Part shown: piece after piece, positions 1-5,152 of the stretch | Numbering within the stretch: position 1 is the stretch's first letter | Layout of the letters: every line of letters starts with the position of its first letter | Assembly (NCBI GenBank): GCA_021810985.1 | Contig: JAJZQA010000201.1 | Span: forward strand, 1-5,152 | Reading direction: 5' to 3' | DNA from: Deltaproteobacteria bacterium | Lineage (GTDB): Bacteria > Desulfobacterota > Desulfuromonadia > Geobacterales > Geobacteraceae | DNA length: 5,152 nucleotides | Program-made: the position numbers and the translations under genes | The notes under the pieces: model-generated | Seen by the model: the letters and a program-made list of their open reading frames with translations, nothing else | Database searches by the model: none | Told to the model about the DNA's origin: nothing

Positions 1-1
1 A

Positions 2-169
2 CTCAGGAAATTGGCGGAAGAACGTGCCAGCGTGGTTAAGAATTTCCTGACCGAAGAGGGGAAGCTTACGCAGGAGAAGGTCTTTTTGAAATCCGGTGAT
101 GTGTATAAGGCACCGACTGAAAAAGGAAAGCCTGCCAGCCGGGTGGAATTCGGGGCAAAGGTGAAATAA
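2..169 (+). CDS. DUF748-like protein, C-terminal fragment (5' end outside window)
   Basis: An open frame enters from the left edge and ends at TAA 167-169, giving the last 55 residues of a protein. The fragment begins with LRKLAEERASVVKNFL and ends with SRVEFGAKVK. The pattern of an LAxxRAxxVxxFL helix, a linker, a VFLKSGDVYK strand and a final SRVEF strand is what I remember for the extreme C-terminus of DUF748 proteins. These are large AsmA-like envelope proteins whose tail resembles an OmpA-like fold. The start and most of the gene are missing, so the length cannot be judged. The gene converges on the glycosyltransferase block and is not part of that operon. The reading frame is secure; the family call rests on a short tail and is moderate. 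A generic OmpA-like C-terminal domain is the main alternative. Confidence 0.65.
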   Translation, partial: LRKLAEERASVVKNFLTEEGKLTQEKVFLKSGDVYKAPTEKGKPASRVEFGAKVK

Positions 170-198
170 GCGAAGGTAATTCCAGCACTGCTCGTATT

Positions 199-242
199 CT
201 ACGTGGGGAATATTTCGTAGGGGCACCCCCCTGTGGTTGCCC
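199..242. repeat. Hairpin-forming intergenic repeat-like segment
   Basis: Two adjacent inverted repeats lie in the gap between convergent genes. CTACG (199-203) pairs with CGTAG (216-220). GGGCACCC (221-228) pairs with GGTTGCCC (235-242) with one mismatch around a 6-base loop. The segment GTAGGGGCA...TGTGGTTGCCC resembles a dispersed GTAGGGGCAACC/GGTTGCCC-type palindromic repeat that I recall from many bacterial genomes. That likeness is from memory and was not checked. No long T-run follows on either strand, so it is not a classical intrinsic terminator, although a GC-rich hairpin between convergent genes could still slow transcription from both sides. Confidence 0.45.
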
Positions 243-278
243 AGCCTGAGACATGCTCACTGGATCAATCATAAAGTC

Positions 279-312
279 AAAAAAGGCGAACACGTGGTTC
301 TACAAAACCGCC
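279..312 (-). terminator. Possible weak intrinsic terminator after the GT4 gene
   Basis: On the - strand, a short stem GAAC/GTTC (297-300 with 288-291, loop of 5) overlaps the TAG stop of the GT4 gene. It is followed by GCC and a run of six T (279-284). The stem can be extended only by pairing GGC (310-312) with GCC (285-287) across a 9-base bulge. The T-run and position suit an operon end; the stem is weak, so this is tentative. Confidence 0.3.
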
Positions 313-1475
313 TGGCGGCAGGCATCTTCCAGCTCCCTGCCCCGCGCCTCCCAGGAGTGCTCCGTGACCGCCTTTTGCCTGACCTTTTCAGCCAACTCCC
401 GTCGTCGCCCTTCCTGCAGGACCAACTCCTCCAAACGAGCGGCAAAATCAGCGGCATCGGCAAAACGCGCATAGACACCGGCGTCTCCCAGGATCTCCCG
501 GTTGATCGGGGTATCGAAAGCCAGGACCGGGATGCCGCAGGCCATGTAATTGAATAGCTTGCCATTTGCTTCGGAAAGGGAAACCTTCGGCGACAGGGCC
601 ACATCCCCGGCCGAAAGCAGGCGTGCCGCATCACGATAGTCAATTCTGCCGGTAAAGGTAACCCGGTCGGCGAGCCCCTCGGCAACGGCACGCTCCTGAT
701 ATTGGTCATGGGGAAAGCCCATGATCAGGAAGTGGAGCGGAAGGCCCCGGTCCCGGATGATCTTGATCACCTCCAGAAGAATGTCGATCCCCTGGTAACG
801 ATTGAGAACACCGAGAAAAACCGCCACCGGGATTCCGGCGGGCAGATCCAGTTCCCTCTTCACAACTTCTCGCTCGAAAGTCCGAAACTCCTCGGTATCG
901 ACCCCATCCATCAGCGCGCGGACCCGCTCCTCCGGAACCGCCCATTGCTCTCGCAGGTCCTTGGCTGCCGGGCCGGAACTGGTCAAAATCAAATCAGCCC
1001 GGGAATTGACAAAGCCCTCGATCATGCGGAACAGGCGATACGGCAAAGAACCCGGACGGACAAAATTGTGATCGACAATTTCCGTGGTCAGGCTCCCCTG
1101 GCAATCGAACAACAGCGGGATCCGAAACAACATCTTCAGAAAAATGCCGAGGAACGCTCCTTCGTGCAGATGGGCATAGAGCAGATCGGGACGAAAGCGG
1201 CGAACTTCGGCTGCCGCCGTGCAGAAAAGGAGAAGATCGAGATAGGGTTTATGCCAGGACGGGCCGGCCGCAAGCTTGCGGTACCAGGGCACCGCCGGGA
1301 TACGCCGGGTGGGAATATCGGTCATGTCCCGGCCAAGGTGATAGGTGACGATGCGTACGTCATGGCCACGCCGGATCAGGGCGCGGGCCTCTTCGTATAT
1401 CCTCACATGGCAGCCTCGGTCGGAAAAATAGGGGGTTGGGGCCAGCATCAGGATGCGGAGTTTTCCGTTTTTCAA
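300..1475 (-). CDS. Family 4 (GT-B fold) glycosyltransferase
   Basis: This 391-residue cytoplasmic or membrane-associated enzyme would transfer a sugar from a nucleotide-sugar donor to a glycan or lipid-linked acceptor; donor and acceptor cannot be read from sequence. The N-terminal Rossmann domain starts with KLRILMLAPTPYF and continues through RGCHVRIYEEARAL (about 20-33) and RRGHDVRIVTY (about 35-45). The C-terminal donor domain carries MDGVDTEEF (about 189-197), FLGVLNRYQGIDILLE (about 220-235) and the nucleotide-binding segment SEANGKLFNYMACGIPVLA (about 301-319). The usual EX7E signature is degenerate: Asn309 sits where the second Glu is expected. I chose TTG 1473-1475 as the start because AGGAG (1483-1487) lies exactly 7 bases upstream. 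A longer frame reaches another TTG at 1511 (403 aa), but lacks so good a ribosome site and adds 12 unrelated residues before the usual beta-1 strand. Last gene of the block, 60 bases after the DPM1-like gene. Family call is firm; the role in surface glycan assembly is inferred from neighbours. Confidence 0.9.
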   Translation of the reverse strand: MKNGKLRILMLAPTPYFSDRGCHVRIYEEARALIRRGHDVRIVTYHLGRDMTDIPTRRIPAVPWYRKLAAGPSWHKPYLDLLLFCTAAAEVRRFRPDLLYAHLHEGAFLGIFLKMLFRIPLLFDCQGSLTTEIVDHNFVRPGSLPYRLFRMIEGFVNSRADLILTSSGPAAKDLREQWAVPEERVRALMDGVDTEEFRTFEREVVKRELDLPAGIPVAVFLGVLNRYQGIDILLEVIKIIRDRGLPLHFLIMGFPHDQYQERAVAEGLADRVTFTGRIDYRDAARLLSAGDVALSPKVSLSEANGKLFNYMACGIPVLAFDTPINREILGDAGVYARFADAADFAARLEELVLQEGRRRELAEKVRQKAVTEHSWEARGRELEDACRQAVL

Positions 1476-1482
1476 GAATGAA

Positions 1483-1487
1483 CTCCT
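1483..1487 (-). promoter_or_regulatory. Ribosome binding site deciding the TTG start of the GT4 gene
   Basis: AGGAG on the - strand, 7 bases before TTG 1475-1473. It favours the 391-residue product over the frame opening at TTG 1511. Confidence 0.75.
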
Positions 1488-1535
1488 GAAACTTTCTAAT
1501 GTTCGAAACAATCAATCCTGCGCTGAATTAATGGC

Positions 1536-2483
1536 TCAGGAATCGAGATTGATTTTTTCCTTCACCACGTAAATCGGCTTTCCCTGGGCCTCGTAATAGG
1601 TCCGGGCATTCACTTCTCCGAGCAGTCCCAGGACGATGAACTGGACGCCCATGAAGTTGAGAAAAGCGGTCAGGAGCAGCAATGGATTCCGGTTCATACT
1701 GGTGTCCTGGAATAATTTCATATAGACCGTGGTGCCACCGGTAAAGAGCGAGGCAAACAGGGTATAGATGCCGAGCCGGCCAAAGAGCTGTATCGGCCGG
1801 GTCGAATAGTTGAGGAGGAATTTCACCGTCAGCAGGTCCAGTATCACGCGCATGGTGCGGGAAATGCCGTATTTGCTCGTACCGTGAAGCCGCGGACGAT
1901 GCCCGACCGGAATTTCGGTCACCTTCGCCCCGAATTGGGAGACGAGGGCCGGCACAAAACGGTGCATCTCACCGTAGAGATTGATTCCCTCCAGGACTTC
2001 CCGGCGATAGGCCTTCAGGGTGCAGCCGTAGTCATGGAGCCGGATTCCGGTCATCCGGGAAATGAAACTGTTCGCCAGGATCGACGGCAGCGTGCGGTTG
2101 ATAAAAGCATCTTTCCGGTCCCGGCGCCAACCGGAAACCACGTCATACCCCTCGTCAATCTTTGCCAGCAGTTTTGGAATATCAGCCGGATCATTCTGCA
2201 GATCACCATCCATCGGAATGACAACCGTCCCCGAAGCCGCATCAAAGCCTGCTGCCATCGCGGCCGTCTGGCCGAAGTTGCGCCGGAAGCTGATCACCTT
2301 GACCCGCGGGTCCCCCGCGGCAATCTCGCGGAGCAACCGCAGCGAACCGTCCGTCGAACCGTCATCAACCAGGATGAGTTCATAGGCTATCTCACACTTT
2401 TCCAACGCCGCAACGACCTCACGATGAAGGGCGGCGACATTTTCTTCCTCATTGAAAATCGGCACTACGATACTCAGGTCCAA
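1536..2483 (-). CDS. DPM1/GtrB/ArnC-like family 2 glycosyltransferase (polyprenyl-phosphate type)
   Basis: This 315-residue inner-membrane enzyme belongs to the group that moves a sugar from a nucleotide donor onto undecaprenyl or dolichyl phosphate at the cytoplasmic face. The GT-A domain starts at once with LSIVVPIFNEEENV, followed by LVDDGSTDGS (38-47), FRRNFGQTAAMAAGFDAA (66-83) and the metal-binding MDGDLQNDP (91-99, Asp92 and Asp94). DYGCTLKAYRR (151-161), GEMHRFVP (171-178) and HGTSKYG (200-206) are typical of the DPM1-like subfamily. Two hydrophobic helices (about 233-256 and 267-290) followed by a short basic tail match the GtrB/ArnC topology. The start is TTG 2481-2483: an in-frame TAG lies two codons upstream, and AAGGTGG (2490-2496) is a suitable ribosome site. 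The 99-base gap upstream has promoter-like features. It probably supplies a lipid-linked sugar to a glycan pathway shared with the adjacent transferases; the sugar (glucose, aminoarabinose or other) is not determinable here. Confidence 0.92.
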   Translation of the reverse strand: MDLSIVVPIFNEEENVAALHREVVAALEKCEIAYELILVDDGSTDGSLRLLREIAAGDPRVKVISFRRNFGQTAAMAAGFDAASGTVVIPMDGDLQNDPADIPKLLAKIDEGYDVVSGWRRDRKDAFINRTLPSILANSFISRMTGIRLHDYGCTLKAYRREVLEGINLYGEMHRFVPALVSQFGAKVTEIPVGHRPRLHGTSKYGISRTMRVILDLLTVKFLLNYSTRPIQLFGRLGIYTLFASLFTGGTTVYMKLFQDTSMNRNPLLLLTAFLNFMGVQFIVLGLLGEVNARTYYEAQGKPIYVVKEKINLDS

Positions 2484-2489
2484 AAACTA

Positions 2490-2496
2490 CCACCTT
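2490..2496 (-). promoter_or_regulatory. Ribosome binding site for the TTG start of the DPM1-like gene
   Basis: AAGGTGG on the - strand, 6 bases from its 3' end to TTG 2483-2481. Together with the in-frame TAG two codons before the TTG, it fixes the start. Confidence 0.6.
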
Positions 2497-2505
2497 TCTC
2501 ATCAA

Positions 2506-2587
2506 GGTTCAGGAAAAACGTCGGGTTTTCACCATGAACCGGAAACTCAAAAATTATACGACAGAACGCAGCATTCTTCGGTTCAGG
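2506..2587. repeat. GGTTCA motif repeated three times in the intergenic gap
   Basis: GGTTCAGG occurs at 2506-2513 and again at 2580-2587 as an exact 8-base direct repeat. Between them, TGAACCG (2535-2541) is the perfect inverse of CGGTTCA (2579-2585). Three copies of the GGTTCA/TGAACC core therefore sit in about 80 bases, around a TATAAT-like box. The rightmost copy overlaps the stop codon of the upstream gene. These could be operator half-sites or a long-loop RNA hairpin; no regulator is identified. Confidence 0.4.
2553..2581 (-). promoter_or_regulatory. Possible internal promoter upstream of the DPM1-like gene
   Basis: The - strand reads TATAAT at 2558-2553, a perfect sigma-70-type -10 box, about 70 bases before the TTG start. 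The hexamer at 17-base spacing (CCGAAG, 2581-2576) is a poor -35 box and there is no extended -10 TG directly before the box. If active, it would express the last two glycosyltransferase genes separately from resB-ccsB. Confidence 0.3.
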
Positions 2588-3548
2588 TGCGAGCGCCGCC
2601 AAAAGGCTTGATCCGCTTCACCGTCACGCTGCCGACCGGCCGCGCCCTCTTCCCGGCGCCATAGACAGCGAGACCGGACAGCAAACCGGCGCCATAGGAA
2701 AGGTGAAGGACGGGAAAAAGCAGCGGGAGCAGGCAAGCAGGGACTGTTTTCCCGCTTGTAACGGCAGCGCGAATCACCTCCGCAAGAACCATCACTAGGT
2801 AGCATAAAAGCGGCAGATAGTAAACAGGTCGCTGGAGAAAGGGCAAACTCAGGAGGTACAGCAGAAAAATGACCGGAACAAAGGAAGCGATAGTGCTTCC
2901 CCCGCCGAGAAGGATCTGTTGAGCCCGTCCCCGGCCATAGCCGAACAGCTGGCGGACAAAGGCGGAAAAGGTCGGGCGCTGACTGCGGTAAACCGCCAGT
3001 CCGGGATCATGGATCAGTTTCCAGCCCGCACGGCGAAGCCTCACCAGCAACTCGTTTTCTTCATTGGGATAGAGTCGCTCGTCGAATCCGCCGGCCTCGG
3101 TGAAAACAGCTGACGAGAAACTGAGGTTGCAGAGGATCAGTTCATGATCGCCGGTTTCCCGGCAGACGCCGTGCCGGCGATAGCGGTTGCAGACACTTCC
3201 GGCTCCGATCGGCGAAGCAAGGGCGAGACCGAAGGCCTGGCGAAGCGTTGAATCCTCCTCCGGGGTCAGGGAAGGTCCGCCGGCAACGGCCACCTGGTCA
3301 TTCCCGTAGTGGCACACCACCCGCGTCAGAAAATCGGGAGACACAAGGGAATCGTCATCGAGAAAATAGAGGAGTGCCCCTTGAGCTTCCTTGGCCGCCA
3401 GATTGCGCTGGCGGCTGGGGCAGGTTCCCTCAGCGACCAGAACTTCAAAGAATTCGTCAGGATAATCGATCTTCCGCAAGCCGTCGAGGGCACGCACCGC
3501 GCCCCCCGGTTTAACCGGGATTATTATTGAAACCTCGGGATATTCCAT
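2583..3548 (-). CDS. Family 2 glycosyltransferase with C-terminal membrane helices
   Basis: This 321-residue inner-membrane protein has an N-terminal GT-A domain and a hydrophobic C-terminal part. The domain opens with PEVSIIIPVKPGG; CPSRQRNLAAKEAQG (about 43-57) leads into the metal-binding FLDDDSLVSP (about 62-71, with Asp64-66). GGFDERLYPNEENELLVRL (about 153-171) holds the acidic catalytic-base region, and a GYGRGRAQQ segment (about 203-211) precedes the membrane part. Three hydrophobic stretches (about 221-239, 242-262, 269-294) end in a basic tail. This layout resembles processive or ExoA-like exopolysaccharide transferases, but donor, acceptor and product are unknown. It starts 30 bases after ccsB stops, so it is probably co-transcribed with it. 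ATG 3546-3548 is preferred; TTG 3549-3551 directly before it would add one residue, and neither has a clear Shine-Dalgarno sequence at ideal spacing, so coupling to ccsB translation is possible. Confidence 0.88.
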   Translation of the reverse strand: MEYPEVSIIIPVKPGGAVRALDGLRKIDYPDEFFEVLVAEGTCPSRQRNLAAKEAQGALLYFLDDDSLVSPDFLTRVVCHYGNDQVAVAGGPSLTPEEDSTLRQAFGLALASPIGAGSVCNRYRRHGVCRETGDHELILCNLSFSSAVFTEAGGFDERLYPNEENELLVRLRRAGWKLIHDPGLAVYRSQRPTFSAFVRQLFGYGRGRAQQILLGGGSTIASFVPVIFLLYLLSLPFLQRPVYYLPLLCYLVMVLAEVIRAAVTSGKTVPACLLPLLFPVLHLSYGAGLLSGLAVYGAGKRARPVGSVTVKRIKPFGGART

Positions 3549-3578
3549 CAAACCGCGCCGGCCTTGTTTCGCCCGGCG

Positions 3579-4436
3579 TTACCCTCCCCCGTAGCTATGC
3601 AGACCGGAGAGCAACAGGTTCACACCCAGATAACAGAAGATCGTCGCGACAAAACCGATGATGGAAAGAATGGCGGCACGTTTGCCGACCCAACCGCGGG
3701 TGATCCGGGCATGCAGGAAAGCGGCATAAATAAACCAGACGATCAGCGACCAGGTTTCCTTCGGATCCCAGCTCCAGTAGGAACCCCAGGCATAATTCGC
3801 CCAGGCCGCACCGGTGATGATCCCCAGCGTCAGCAACGGAAAACCGATCATGATCGCCTTGTAATTGAGATCGTCGAGAATTTTCGAGGACGGGAAGAGC
3901 GAGAGCACCCCTCCGGCCGGTGATTTTCCGGACGATTGCTCGTGTTTCGCCTTGATCAGGTACATGATCGAAACACCGCAGGCCACCGCAAAGGCCGCAT
4001 AGCCAAGGAAACAGGTGATCACGTGATAGAGAAGCCAGTCGCTTTGGAGAGCCGGGACCAGGGGCTGAATCTGTTTCTGGGCATCACCCATCAACTGGGC
4101 CCAGGCCATACCCATCAGGGCAAAGGGAAGTACGAAGGCGCCAACCGCCCGGTAACGGTACTTGGCATCGATGAGGAGGAAGATCAGGACGATGGTCCAG
4201 GCGAAAAACACAACCGATTCATAGAGATTCGAGAGGGGCGCATGGCCGTGGCCAAGATCATACGACTCTTTCCAGCGCAGCCCGAAGGCTACGGTCTGAA
4301 CGAGAAGGCCGAACAACGAGGCAATTGTGCCGGCAAGACCGATGGTTTTGTTTTTGCTGGCAAGATAGGCAAAAAACATCACCGTAGCCGCAAAGTAGGA
4401 TAGGGTTGCACTATTGAAAAGGAGAGAACTGGTCAT
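3579..4436 (-). CDS. ccsB: System II cytochrome c biogenesis protein CcsB (CcsA/ResC-type, WWD family)
   Basis: This 285-residue polytopic inner-membrane protein is the haem-handling partner of ResB; together they form the System II synthetase that delivers haem to CXXCH apocytochromes on the periplasmic side. About eight hydrophobic segments are visible. The tryptophan-rich WWD haem-binding segment WGSYWSWDPKETWSL is at about 217-231. Three flanking histidines fit the family pattern: His138 (WLLYHV) before it, His242 (FLHARI) in the following helix, and His280 (SGLHSYGGG) near the C-terminus; all three are intact. ATG 4434-4436 is chosen because GGAGG (4444-4448) sits 7 bases upstream; the ATG two codons earlier (4440-4442) is only one base from that site. 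It follows resB with a 16-base gap, the usual pairing. Names vary (CcsA, CcsB, ResC); the family call is very secure. Confidence 0.96.
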   Translation of the reverse strand: MTSSLLFNSATLSYFAATVMFFAYLASKNKTIGLAGTIASLFGLLVQTVAFGLRWKESYDLGHGHAPLSNLYESVVFFAWTIVLIFLLIDAKYRYRAVGAFVLPFALMGMAWAQLMGDAQKQIQPLVPALQSDWLLYHVITCFLGYAAFAVACGVSIMYLIKAKHEQSSGKSPAGGVLSLFPSSKILDDLNYKAIMIGFPLLTLGIITGAAWANYAWGSYWSWDPKETWSLIVWFIYAAFLHARITRGWVGKRAAILSIIGFVATIFCYLGVNLLLSGLHSYGGG

Positions 4437-4443
4437 TCGCATA

Positions 4444-4448
4444 CCTCC
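4444..4448 (-). promoter_or_regulatory. Ribosome binding site deciding the ccsB start
   Basis: GGAGG on the - strand lies between the resB stop and ccsB. Its 7-base spacing to ATG 4436-4434, against one base to ATG 4442-4440, selects the second ATG. Confidence 0.8.
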
Positions 4449-4452
4449 GAAG

Positions 4453-5152
4453 CTAAATCTTTTTCAGTTGATCAACAATGTCATCAAAGGAAGTACGAAA
4501 CGCAGCCTGATTCTTGCTGGTGCTTCCCGCCACTACGATACGGCCGCCGCCAATACGCACCCAGATCCGCCGGTGCGAGAGAAAAAAGGAAATAAAGATC
4601 CCGGACACCAGCATGAAACAGCCGACCCAGACCACCCAGACACCCGGGTCTTTGGTAACCTGAAGACCGGTGCGCCACTTCTGATCGACGCCCGCAAAAG
4701 AAATGGCATTGATCCCGCTCTTCTCGGCATTGAAGCCCGGATACTTCTGCAGCAGCGCAAAGGGTTCGGCGGCCGGGCCTTTCCCTTGGACCTGCACCTG
4801 CACGGCAGGACCGGAAAACCCCGGGTAGATGCTGCCGACATCCTGGGCAAACCCGAGGACGGTAAGAGTCTCTCCACCAGGGAGGGTCAGCGGTTGGTTA
4901 CCGGTCGCGGACAACCGGGTTTCCGTGCCGGTGGTACGGTCACGTACCGTAAAGTGGAAAGAAGGGTTGCCATCCTGGCTGTAACTGGACTGATAAAAGG
5001 TAATTCCCCGGTAGGTCAGCGGCGAGTTGACAATTACCGGCCGCTTGTCGATGACGGTCTTGCCGTTCTCGATGACACTCAGGACGCTGCGATATTCTTT
5101 CGGAGCCCCGGTATCGTACAAGGTCAGGGAAAAGGAATCGCAGCGCACGGCG
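4453..5152 (-). CDS. resB: ResB/Ccs1 cytochrome c biogenesis protein, C-terminal part (5' end outside window)
   Basis: The frame runs in from the right edge and ends at TAG 4453-4455, leaving 232 residues, roughly the C-terminal half of a typical ResB. The large periplasmic domain is recognisable from FSLTLYDTGAPKEYRS near the edge and the strongly conserved VNSPLTYRGITFYQSSY (about residues 41-57 of the fragment). It continues through a beta-rich region to the last membrane helix, GVWVVWVGCFMLVSGIFISFFL (about 170-191), followed by SHRRIWVRI and a cytoplasmic tail of about 30 residues. ResB forms the complex with CcsB that binds and presents haem and apocytochrome. The GTG near 5148 is an internal valine, not the start; the N-terminal helices lie outside the window. 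Gene order resB-ccsB and the 17-base gap to the longer of two possible ccsB starts (4437-4452 counted from the chosen start) support one operon. Confidence 0.95.
   Translation of the reverse strand, partial: AVRCDSFSLTLYDTGAPKEYRSVLSVIENGKTVIDKRPVIVNSPLTYRGITFYQSSYSQDGNPSFHFTVRDRTTGTETRLSATGNQPLTLPGGETLTVLGFAQDVGSIYPGFSGPAVQVQVQGKGPAAEPFALLQKYPGFNAEKSGINAISFAGVDQKWRTGLQVTKDPGVWVVWVGCFMLVSGIFISFFLSHRRIWVRIGGGRIVVAGSTSKNQAAFRTSFDDIVDQLKKI

Noticed and set aside
237..557. A + strand open frame starting in the convergent gap
   Set aside because: Most of it overlaps the GT4 C-terminus in antisense. It has no family likeness, and part of its start lies in the repeat-like segment.
702..1481. A 259-codon open frame on the + strand opposite the GT4 gene
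   Set aside because: It lies wholly antisense to a well-supported glycosyltransferase, has no recognisable domain, and is what GC-rich codon use leaves open on the other strand.
1476..1535. A separate promoter before the GT4 gene
   Set aside because: I saw no convincing -35/-10 pair in the 60-base gap, only the ribosome binding site and a near-palindromic TTCGAA.
2508..2530. AAAAC/GTTTT stem with a following T-run in the 99-base gap, as a terminator
   Set aside because: The stem is five A/T-rich pairs and too weak for an intrinsic terminator; it lies just upstream of the next gene's ribosome site.
1884..2537. A 217-codon open frame on the + strand opposite the DPM1-like gene
   Set aside because: It is antisense to a gene with every family motif intact, and its translation is low-complexity in character with no family resemblance.
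3936..4403. A 155-codon open frame on the + strand opposite ccsB
   Set aside because: It is the antisense shadow of a conserved membrane protein; its many charged residues are the complement of hydrophobic codons.

Overview
The window looks like a chromosomal segment of a fairly GC-rich Gram-negative bacterium that makes c-type cytochromes with the System II (Ccs/Res) machinery. Separate ResB and CcsB proteins, a DUF748-type protein tail, frequent TTG starts and strong Shine-Dalgarno sequences would fit a Desulfuromonadota (Geobacter/Desulfuromonas-like) organism. This assignment is inference; no rRNA or other marker gene is present.

Layout: the left edge (2-169, + strand) holds the last 55 codons of a protein resembling the C-terminus of DUF748 proteins. 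A 130-bp gap (170-299) separates it from a convergent block of five genes that fills the rest of the window on the - strand. In transcription order (right to left) these are: resB (cut by the right edge), ccsB, a family-2 glycosyltransferase with C-terminal membrane helices, a DPM1/GtrB/ArnC-like family-2 glycosyltransferase, and a GT-B fold family-4 glycosyltransferase. The gaps are 17, 30, 99 and 60 bases. The first two suggest a tight operon. The 99-base gap carries a good -10 box and a repeated GGTTCA motif, and may hold an internal promoter.

Function: ResB and CcsB together would export haem and attach it to apocytochromes c at the outer face of the inner membrane. The three glycosyltransferases look like part of a surface polysaccharide or lipid-linked glycan locus: one probably charges a polyprenyl phosphate carrier with a sugar, and the other two extend a glycan or modify a lipid. 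The join between cytochrome maturation and glycan genes is the main contextual oddity. The convergent gap at 170-299 contains a hairpin-forming segment that resembles a dispersed intergenic repeat.

I found no CRISPR array, RNA gene, insertion sequence or defence system. The genes belong to known families; the points worth a second look are regulatory or contextual.
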